Of a DNA stretch of 23,015 bases, positions 1 through 6,692 are shown in pieces (positions within the stretch are counted from its first letter, which is position 1; every line of letters begins with the position of its first letter). The notes beneath the pieces are model-generated. The model saw only the letters and a list, made by a program, of their open reading frames with translations, was not told where the DNA came from and searched no databases. A program made the position numbers and the translations under genes. The stretch is from NCBI GenBank assembly GCA_964545715.1, contig CAZJHX010000168.1:1-23015 (forward strand), read 5' to 3'. Source of the stretch: CAZJHX01 sp964545715 (lineage in GTDB: Bacteria; Myxococcota_A; UBA9042; GCA-2863065).

Positions 1-168
1 GGATTCTGAGGGGTAGGCGGTGTTGGATAGGGGTGGGTCTTCCTCGGTCTTGGCGTCGCCGGTGTCCGTCGCGTCGGTGGTGGTTGTATCGCCGGCCGGT
101 GTAGCATCGTCACCGCAGGACGCGCACCCGAACAGCAGAGCGAGAATGAGTGTGGATCGCAGAATCAT
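1..168 (-). CDS. Putative lipoprotein, N-terminal part only (runs off left edge)
   Basis: The minus strand reads open from an ATG at 168 to the window edge, giving 56 residues with no stop. It starts with a typical lipoprotein signal: one Arg, a hydrophobic stretch and the lipobox LFGC, with Cys15 as the probable lipidated residue. Ala and Ser follow the Cys, so there is no Asp inner-membrane retention signal. After it comes a low-complexity Thr/Asp/Gly linker much like that of the lipoprotein gene at 1524-3047. A strong ribosome site (GGAGGG, minus strand, 175-180) lies 6 bases before the ATG. The functional domain lies outside the window, so no function can be given. The start is only 24 bases from the start of the divergent acetyltransferase gene. 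Confidence 0.75.
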   Translation of the reverse strand, partial: MILRSTLILALLFGCASCGDDATPAGDTTTTDATDTGDAKTEEDPPLSNTAYPSES

Positions 169-192
169 GTTGCACCCTCCAGGAGCCGCCCG

Positions 193-987
193 GTGAGGCG
201 CGCGCATCTTAGCAACAAGCAGGGGATCCGACTACTACAACAGGCCCTGACAGGCTCTGTGTGGCTCGACGACGACTCGCAGATCATCGATCGGGACGAT
301 TGGTTTCAGGTGTCCACGCCGTCCACGTCGGTCCCCAACAAGAACCTCATTTACCGCGCCGTCATGGACGAGCGCGACGCAGACGCCCGGATAGTCGAGA
401 CCCTTGCGCCATATCGAGCGCGCGCCTCATCGGTGCGCTGGGTGACCGGTCCGGCCTCGCGTCCGGCCGATCTCGGAGCACGGCTGCTGGCCCACGGGTT
501 GATCCGCGACGCGGACTCGGTCGCCATGTTCGCCGACGTGCACACGCTGGAGCTCGCGCCCAGCCCCGGGGTGACCGTCGAGCGTCTTGGCCACCGGAAC
601 CTGGACCACTTCTGCGAGACCTGGGCTCGCGGCTGGGAGCAGCCGAGCAGCGCGGCAGACGGCATCCGGCGGGAGATGATCCGCGTGTTGTCCGGCGTCG
701 CCGGCGGCGTCAGCGCCTATCTGGCCCGGATCGACGGAGCCCCGGCCGGCACAGCAATCTTGAAGACGGTGCCCGGCTCAGGGCTGCTGCAGGGCGCCAG
801 CGTCGACCCCGAATACCGCAGCTGCGGGGTCTTTCGCAGCCTGATCCAGCAGCGGATGGCAGACGCCCGGGCCGCGGGCATGGACTTCGTCACAATTCTG
901 GCCGACGCGGACACCTCGGCGCCGATCTGCGAGGCGCTGGGCTTTGTAGCGGCGTGCCGCTTCGAGTACTACGGTCTTAAGCCATGA
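193..987 (+). CDS. GNAT-family N-acetyltransferase
   Basis: The 264-residue product fits a two-part GNAT protein. Residues about 20-115 form an N-terminal half with the stretch GPASRPADLGARLLAHGL typical of one GNAT subfamily. Residues about 126-262 form the acetyltransferase fold, with motif A around 202-220 (ASVDPEYRSCGVFRSL), where the R-x-x-G turn should bind acetyl-CoA pyrophosphate. Such enzymes move an acetyl group from acetyl-CoA to an amine; the substrate cannot be told. I use GTG at 193 because AGGAG lies at 181-185 and the N-terminal half is conserved-looking; GTG at 259 is a weaker alternative. The stop overlaps the ATG of the next gene by 4 nt (ATGA), so the two are probably translationally coupled. 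Confidence 0.85.
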   Translation: MRRAHLSNKQGIRLLQQALTGSVWLDDDSQIIDRDDWFQVSTPSTSVPNKNLIYRAVMDERDADARIVETLAPYRARASSVRWVTGPASRPADLGARLLAHGLIRDADSVAMFADVHTLELAPSPGVTVERLGHRNLDHFCETWARGWEQPSSAADGIRREMIRVLSGVAGGVSAYLARIDGAPAGTAILKTVPGSGLLQGASVDPEYRSCGVFRSLIQQRMADARAAGMDFVTILADADTSAPICEALGFVAACRFEYYGLKP

Positions 988-1514
988 CCACGACAAAACT
1001 GGCAATGATCACCGTCATCTGTGCGCTGCTGGCGGCCTGCCGCTGAAGTCCCGCCTGGTGACGTTCGCAACCGAGACGGTGCAGCGCTACGACCCGGCCG
1101 TCGTCACGCATGTGTTCATCGGCAACGAGACCGACCAGTTTCTACGGCAGAACCCGGACCATCAGGCCGGCTTCATCAGCTTGATGGACGCGCTGGGAGG
1201 CGCCGTGGCGCCGATCGACAAGCGCGCACGCCTGGGCACCATCTTCACGTTTACCGCCGATCACCCCGGCTACAACGACCTGGCCAAGAAGGTGGCGCCG
1301 NNNNNNNNNNNNNNNNNNNNNNNNNNNNNNNNNNNNNNNNNNNNNNNNNNNNNNNNNNNNNNNNNNNNNNNNNNNNNNNNNNNNNNNNNNNNNNNNNNNN
1401 CCGCTGGGGTCAGAGGCACAACAAAAGAAGTTCACGGACAACCTGGTCACGTACCTCAAGGCGAACAGCGAGGAGCCCAAGGAGGCGTTCGACGCCTGGG
1501 TCGGCGCCGAGTGA
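984..1514 (+). CDS. Small putative lipoprotein, broken by an apparent frameshift and the assembly gap
   Basis: ATG at 984 overlaps the GNAT stop and encodes a lipoprotein signal ending in the lipobox LAAC (Cys19), but the frame hits TGA at 1044-1046, one codon later. A second frame then runs open to the N gap at 1301 (LKSRLVTFATETVQRYDPAVV and on, soluble and protein-like). After the gap, a frame from 1401 reads PLGSEAQQKKFTDNLVTYLK and continues to TGA at 1512-1514. The natural reading is one small exported lipoprotein with a one-base-type shift just after the lipobox plus missing sequence of unknown length. Sequencing error, a true pseudogene or programmed shifting cannot be separated here. 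If instead the second frame is its own gene it could start at GTG 1058, but no ribosome site is visible there. I do not recognise a family. Confidence 0.5.
1301..1400. other. Assembly gap (100 N)
   Basis: Exactly 100 consecutive N, the usual placeholder for a scaffold join of unknown length. It interrupts the small lipoprotein gene, so reading frames on its two sides cannot be compared by counting bases. Confidence 0.99.
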
Positions 1515-1523
1515 GTCCGCCCT

Positions 1524-3047
1524 TTACGGCGTGACGATGCCCGACTCTTCGAAGGGCACCAGCTTGTACGCCTTGAAGCTGTACTTCACGACGCCGCTGA
1601 CCGACTCGATCGTGTCGCCCAGCTTGGGCTTGTAGCTCAGGCCAAAGTCGACCGTCGAGATGATCAGACCGTCGCTGACCGTGAACTCGCCCCAGCACTC
1701 GTCGACGCAGTCCGGGTCATCGTTGGTCGGCAGGTGCGAGATGTCCTCAACCGTCAGCTTGTCGACTTTGACGTAGACCGACTCGTACTTCTCGCCGTCG
1801 TCCTTCAAGTCCGCCGCCGTGAGCTGCAGCGCTGCCGGAGCCGTGCCCGGGCCCGTGACCGTCAGCGACTTGGCGTCGAACTCGGTCAGGCAATAGAACT
1901 CTTTGACGTCACCCGCGATCTCGACCATGTCGCCCATTTTGGGTGCGTCGTTGTCGTTGACGTTGAAGAGCACGAGCATCCCCTGCCAGGCAGCGGCCTC
2001 GGCGCCCGCCAGGTAAAACGCGGACAAGCCGCTGGTCTCGGAGACCGTGTAGACCGGCGACAGCACAACGCCGGACGTCTTGATCCCGGTCTGGGTCGTC
2101 TGCGGCTGGGGCGCCTCCTCGTTCGTGCAGTCCGCCGAGCTGGCGTCGCTCTGGATCGCGTCGATGCCCTTCTCGACGTCCGGCAGGCCCTCAAAGCCCT
2201 CGTAGTCGCCCTCGTCGCGCGGCTGGATCTTGTAGGCGCCGAAGCTGTAGTCGACGATGCCGGTGATCGAGGTGAACTTGTCGCCGACGGCCGGCGGGAA
2301 GTCGGGGTACTGCGGCTTGAACTTGCCGCCGGTGCCCAGGCAGCCGCCCGAGAGGGTGTACTCGTACTGACCCACCTCTGTGATCTCAACGCCGCTGACC
2401 TTGACCAGCGTGCCCTCGTAGGGCTCAGCGGTGGAGGCGGAGACCAGATCGGCACAGGAGACCTCGGTAGCCGCAAACGTGCCGGCGTCGCCGACCTTCG
2501 TGACCTTGCTGGCCCGGAACTGGCTGTGGCAGTAGAACTCCATGTACTCGCCCTCGGCGTCGACGATGTCGCCCGCCTTGAGGTCCAGCCCTTTGGACGC
2601 CTCGATGGCGATCGCGATCGACTTGTTGGGCCCGTCACCCTCCGAGACGTAGTAGCCGTCCAGAGCGGGGGAGGTGTCCGAGCCCTTGAAGGCCACGAAC
2701 TTGGGCGAGATAACCGTCGCGCCCTTGATCACGAGACCCGCGCGCACGTTCTCGATGCTGCTCTCGTCGCAGCCGCCCGACTTGGGATCGGTCTGCAATG
2801 CCTCGATCGTCGTCTGGGTCAGGTCGCCGGTGGTGGTGCCGCCGGTGTCGGTGGTGACATCGCCGGTGTCGCCCGTGTCCGTGGTGCCGCCAGTGTCGCC
2901 TGTGCCGCCTGTGTCGCCCGTCGTCGTGGTGTCGCTGGTATCGTCGTTACCGTCGCCGGTCGACGAGGTGCCGCCCCGAGTCCCGCACCCAAGCGCCATC
3001 GCGGCCAACCCTAAAACCACTACACTCCGCATCAGCCATGCCTTCAT
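1524..3047 (-). CDS. Lipoprotein with Thr/Gly/Asp linker and two copies of a beta-rich Cys domain
   Basis: The 507-residue protein has a lipoprotein signal with lipobox ALGC (Cys21, then Gly), a low-complexity T/G/D linker at about 28-75, and two related domains at about 76-282 and 291-503. The copies share G(E/D)..EFYC...F.A (Cys173, Cys386), a GD turn, and the ending (I/V)(T/S)G(I/V)V.YSF.AYK(I/L).P. This ending resembles OB-fold-type domains found beside secreted nucleases, but no nuclease residues are present. I infer an outer-membrane surface protein of unknown role, perhaps binding. The start ATG is preceded by AAGGAG that overlaps the stop of the upstream gene, 11 nt away, so it is the last gene of the glyQS-ppdK operon. 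It ends 9 bases from the convergent broken gene. Confidence 0.85.
   Translation of the reverse strand: MKAWLMRSVVVLGLAAMALGCGTRGGTSSTGDGNDDTSDTTTTGDTGGTGDTGGTTDTGDTGDVTTDTGGTTTGDLTQTTIEALQTDPKSGGCDESSIENVRAGLVIKGATVISPKFVAFKGSDTSPALDGYYVSEGDGPNKSIAIAIEASKGLDLKAGDIVDAEGEYMEFYCHSQFRASKVTKVGDAGTFAATEVSCADLVSASTAEPYEGTLVKVSGVEITEVGQYEYTLSGGCLGTGGKFKPQYPDFPPAVGDKFTSITGIVDYSFGAYKIQPRDEGDYEGFEGLPDVEKGIDAIQSDASSADCTNEEAPQPQTTQTGIKTSGVVLSPVYTVSETSGLSAFYLAGAEAAAWQGMLVLFNVNDNDAPKMGDMVEIAGDVKEFYCLTEFDAKSLTVTGPGTAPAALQLTAADLKDDGEKYESVYVKVDKLTVEDISHLPTNDDPDCVDECWGEFTVSDGLIISTVDFGLSYKPKLGDTIESVSGVVKYSFKAYKLVPFEESGIVTP
2823..2966 (-). repeat. Low-complexity Thr/Gly/Asp linker repeat
   Basis: Coding repeat made mainly of short units such as TGDTGG and TTDTGD, residues about 28-75 of the lipoprotein. 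It probably forms a flexible, acidic spacer between the lipid anchor and the folded domains. The same composition occurs in the partial lipoprotein at the left edge. Confidence 0.8.
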
Positions 3048-3058
3048 TTCGCCGCTCC

Positions 3059-5428
3059 TTAGAAAAAAGTGTTCCGGATAATGTCTGATCCGGCCTCGAT
3101 CTCAATCAGTTTTTCCTGCCCGCTGTCGATTACGTACAGCTTGCCGTCGGTGCCGACCGGCAGAAGCCGCCGCGGGATGCCCATCCCGTCGATGAATCGG
3201 GGACCGAACGAGCTGTCCACCTGAAACTGCCAGCGCACGTCCAGCTCGGTGGGCGCGGGCCACAGCTTGTCGTCGTCCTCTTCGGCGTTGCAGCCGGGGA
3301 AGATGCTCAACTCAAACGCGTGGTTCTTAAACGATGTCCCCTGGTAGGCCGTCGCCGCATCGGAGTCCAACAGCGGGCACTCCAGCAGCGGATCGGTCGT
3401 CGCCGGCGTCCACTCGTGCGCGCGCGACACAAAGTCCGTGGCGTCGGTGTCCTCGACGCACGTGCCGTCGACCGCCGCGCTCCAGCGATGCAGATAGCCG
3501 CTGACCGAGCCGCTGACCCGAAAGGTGCCTTGAGGCACGCGAACGTCGTACGAGACAGCGCCGCCGAAGCAGGCCTCTGACATCGCAGGCACGATCTTGC
3601 GGCAGCGGCCAAAGACGCACTCTTCGTCGTCCGCGGCGCAGCCCGGCTCGGGGCCGATCGAGCACTCGTGCTTGTCCTTGCTGGTCGGATCCTCCAGCCG
3701 CTCGAGCATCACGCCGTCGCCCTCTACCAGCGTCAGGCGTCGCTCGGTGACCGCGGCGATCTCATACATGAAGGCGCTCCCACCCTTGAGCTTTTCGCAC
3801 TCGGCAGCGTCGGACTCCACCACAGTGTGCACGACCAGCTGGTCGCCGGGCTCCACGCCACTGCTGCAAAACACGCGCTCGGGCGTCATGAACTGTTTCG
3901 TGTGCGGGTCATACGCGCCGATCTTCAGCCGCCGCTCTATAAGAGCGCCGCCATGTGTCAGCTGCCAGACCTCGCTGTGGGCGACGCGCGGCTCGTCCTG
4001 GTTGACGTCGATGCCATAACGCAGCGTCTTCTCGCCGACGACCTTCTCGCGAATGAACTCGCCAAACGACGGGCGATCCGCGTGCCGGTTGCCGCCCAGC
4101 ACGATCTCTGTGTCGCCCAGGAACAACCGCGGGTCCGGAACGATGGAGCTGACCTCGCCCGAGTCACCGTCGCGGAATCGGTGCACCAGCTCGGCGGACT
4201 CCCCGCGATCCTCGACGTCGAGCACCTCCACGCCACCGTGCGCGCTGGCCACATACGCGCGCAGGCGCCCGTCTTTTGTCTCGCTGTCCTTCTCCAGCAG
4301 CGCCCTCGCAAACGCCACGTCCGTCGGGACACCGATCAGCTTCAAGCCGAAGCGGCCCAGCCGCCGGAACAGCCGGTTGGCCCCGGGCGCGCCGTCCGCG
4401 TTGATGTCGATGCGGTCGCCGGTCTGGGCGTCGATCGCCACCAGCAGCGTATCGCGCTGATTCAGCGCATAAACCAGCTTGTCGTCCGGTGACAGCGCCA
4501 CCTGCGTCAGGACTGGAGGTCGCGCCCAAGACTCCAGCGGCGACGTGGGCCCCTGGCAGCCCGGCGCGTCCGGGAAGTCGGTCAGCCCGTCGCCATCGTC
4601 ATCCACGCCGTTGGCGCACTGCGGCAGGTCGGCGTCATCGGGCAGCACGATCCCGGCCGGATCCTCGACCCCGTCCGGGCGAGCCGCCTCCAGGCCGTCC
4701 GCGTTATACCGGCAGCCGAAGTCGGCCGCATCCGCCAGCCCGTCGCCGTTGTTGTCGATGTCGTCACTGCACTCGGGCGCGATCGGCACAACGCTGGTCT
4801 CGGTCGCCGTGTCCAGGTCCACAATCGAGAGCCAGGCGACATCCGCGTGACCCACATACAGGGTCTTGCCGTCCGACGTGATCGCCAAGTCGAACGGGCT
4901 GCCGCCGTCCAGCGCGATCAAGGTGAGCCCGGCCGCGTCCAGATTGCCGAACTCCGCGGTCTCGATGCGCGCCACGGCGCCCTGGTCGGGTAGCGCCACA
5001 AATAGCGCATCCCCCGCGTCGACCACAGCGGACGGACGCCCCGGAAGGGCCTGCACAACCACAGAGCCGCCCAGCTCAACGGCCGCTTTGGCGTGCTCCA
5101 TGCGGACCAGCTCTTCGGCCGCCATGTTGGCGACGTACACGTACTTTCCATCCGCTGCGCGCGTAATGGCCACCGGACGGCCGCCCAACAGCACGGGTGT
5201 CGTGCCGGGGATGAAGCTGTCGTGGTCCTCGAAGTCGCCGCTGGCCAGCCCCACGCGAGTGATGCCGCCGGTCTCCGAGTTCAGGACGTAGCCCACGCAC
5301 GGCTCGGTCGCGGGGCCGTCGCAGATGACCGCCATGTCGACCGGGCGCTGCAGATGCAGCGTGATCTTGGGCAGCTCAGGCGTGCAGGCGGCCAGGACCA
5401 GTGAGATGACGATGAGGCGTGCCTTCAT
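3059..5428 (-). CDS. Beta-propeller-like lipoprotein with two MopE-type metal-binding motifs
   Basis: The 789-residue product begins with a lipoprotein signal and lipobox LAAC (Cys15, then Thr-Pro). Residues about 30-210 and 305-420 contain repeated strands of the surface-layer/YVTN type (GGRPVAITRAADGKYVYVAN; SPFDLAITSDGKTLYVGH; LTQVALSPDDKLVYALN), which suggests a propeller. Inserted between them are two Cys-bounded Asp/Asn motifs, at about 220-239 (IDNNGDGLADAADFGC) and 271-291 (VDDDGDGLTDFPDAPGC), of the MopE type (PF11617), probable Ca or other metal sites. The C-terminal third is Cys-bearing and unrecognised. The ATG overlaps the stop of the upstream lipoprotein gene by 4 nt. The fold is inferred from repeats; the ligand is unknown. 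Confidence 0.85.
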   Translation of the reverse strand: MKARLIVISLVLAACTPELPKITLHLQRPVDMAVICDGPATEPCVGYVLNSETGGITRVGLASGDFEDHDSFIPGTTPVLLGGRPVAITRAADGKYVYVANMAAEELVRMEHAKAAVELGGSVVVQALPGRPSAVVDAGDALFVALPDQGAVARIETAEFGNLDAAGLTLIALDGGSPFDLAITSDGKTLYVGHADVAWLSIVDLDTATETSVVPIAPECSDDIDNNGDGLADAADFGCRYNADGLEAARPDGVEDPAGIVLPDDADLPQCANGVDDDGDGLTDFPDAPGCQGPTSPLESWARPPVLTQVALSPDDKLVYALNQRDTLLVAIDAQTGDRIDINADGAPGANRLFRRLGRFGLKLIGVPTDVAFARALLEKDSETKDGRLRAYVASAHGGVEVLDVEDRGESAELVHRFRDGDSGEVSSIVPDPRLFLGDTEIVLGGNRHADRPSFGEFIREKVVGEKTLRYGIDVNQDEPRVAHSEVWQLTHGGALIERRLKIGAYDPHTKQFMTPERVFCSSGVEPGDQLVVHTVVESDAAECEKLKGGSAFMYEIAAVTERRLTLVEGDGVMLERLEDPTSKDKHECSIGPEPGCAADDEECVFGRCRKIVPAMSEACFGGAVSYDVRVPQGTFRVSGSVSGYLHRWSAAVDGTCVEDTDATDFVSRAHEWTPATTDPLLECPLLDSDAATAYQGTSFKNHAFELSIFPGCNAEEDDDKLWPAPTELDVRWQFQVDSSFGPRFIDGMGIPRRLLPVGTDGKLYVIDSGQEKLIEIEAGSDIIRNTFF

Positions 5429-6660
5429 GGAATCCTCGCGATCTCCTGGTGATAGAACGGGCTCGCCGGGTCCAGCTCGATGACCGAGACCGCGCCTTCT
5501 TCAAACAGCGTGACGTACGCGCGCAGCAGCCGCGGCTCGGCGCGGTCGACGATCGTGATGTCAAACGGCGCGTCACCCGTCTTGATGATGGCGGCGACCT
5601 GGTTGCGCCTGGGGTCCACGACAGCCACTTTGTCCGCGCTGAAGAGCGTCACGTAGACCAGCTCGGTGCCGTCCGCGGCGCTCTTTGCGACAGCGACCCC
5701 CGCCGGGGAGTCACCGACTGCGATGCTGTCGACCAGCTTGTCCGCCGCGCTGCCGCCCGCGTCCAGGGTCGTGTCGACCACCAGCAGCGACGGCGGCGTG
5801 CGATAGGCGGCGTACAGGCGCGTGCCGTCCTGGTTGAACGCGATACCGCGCCCGAAGTCGCGCCCCAGCGTGGGGTTGATGACCGACAGCGCGCGTGTGG
5901 CGACTACCGACAGCGGCTTCTCCGGGTCGGACCCATCCAGCAGCTTGTCCGCCTTGCTGACCACGACCCGGTCGATGCCCGCCAGCAGCTTTGTGGTGGC
6001 GTAGGCGTTGCGGCTGACCGGATGAACCGCGACCTCGTAGGAGCCTGCCTCCAGCGTCGCGTGCTGCTGAAATGTCGGCTGGCCGATCTCGTCCAGGTCG
6101 AAGATGGACATCTTGCCCTCGAACGACGCGGTCATCAGTCGCGGCGGCTCACTCGCCGTCCCCGCCACGACCACAGCGCCGAATGGGTCGCCGCCGGCCG
6201 TCTCTTCACCCTCGTCGTCGCCAAAGACGAACTTGCCGCTGCAGACCTGCGCGCGCCCCTCTTTGCCGGGGTCATCCGTGCACTTCAGCGACGGCTGGTT
6301 GTCGCCCACGCGGTTCACCTTGATCCACGTGACCGTGTTGTCCTCGCGCGCCGTCATGTACAGACCCATCGCCCGATCGCCGTCCTCGTTTGGCATGACC
6401 GCCAGCTTGCCGCCGAAGCTGCGCGTCTGGACGCTGGCGCCCTCGACGACCTGGTGGGTGTCGATGTCGAGCACCACGATGTTGCCGCCCAGAAACGCCA
6501 GATCGAAGTTGGAGTTGGCCACGTACAGGTGCCGCTGGTCCGGATCGGCCGCGATGCCCACCGGGAAGCGCAGGTCGCTGGTCGGGTGGTCCTCGCCCTC
6601 GAACTGCTTGCAGCCCAGAGCGAAGGTCGCCGCCAGCGCGATGATGAGAAGCCGTCGCAT
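5425..6660 (-). CDS. Beta-propeller-like lipoprotein (YVTN-type repeats)
   Basis: I start at the ATG at 6660 (411 residues), because it gives a compact lipoprotein signal: Arg-Arg, a hydrophobic core and lipobox ALGC (Cys17, then Lys). A longer reading from TTG at 6696 adds 12 residues before the charged n-region and is less likely. The mature protein repeats propeller-like units such as FPVGIAADPDQRHLYVANS, GIAFNQDGTRLYAAY and KVAVVDPRRNQVAAIIKTGD. It has few Cys and no catalytic motif that I recognise. The gene lies 32 nt after ppdK and overlaps the next lipoprotein gene by 4 nt (ATGA), so the two propeller proteins are probably made together and may form a pair on the outer membrane. Confidence 0.82.
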   Translation of the reverse strand: MRRLLIIALAATFALGCKQFEGEDHPTSDLRFPVGIAADPDQRHLYVANSNFDLAFLGGNIVVLDIDTHQVVEGASVQTRSFGGKLAVMPNEDGDRAMGLYMTAREDNTVTWIKVNRVGDNQPSLKCTDDPGKEGRAQVCSGKFVFGDDEGEETAGGDPFGAVVVAGTASEPPRLMTASFEGKMSIFDLDEIGQPTFQQHATLEAGSYEVAVHPVSRNAYATTKLLAGIDRVVVSKADKLLDGSDPEKPLSVVATRALSVINPTLGRDFGRGIAFNQDGTRLYAAYRTPPSLLVVDTTLDAGGSAADKLVDSIAVGDSPAGVAVAKSAADGTELVYVTLFSADKVAVVDPRRNQVAAIIKTGDAPFDITIVDRAEPRLLRAYVTLFEEGAVSVIELDPASPFYHQEIARIP

Positions 6661-6692
6661 CGGCAGAAGCTTACTCAGGAGCCCCACGTGCC

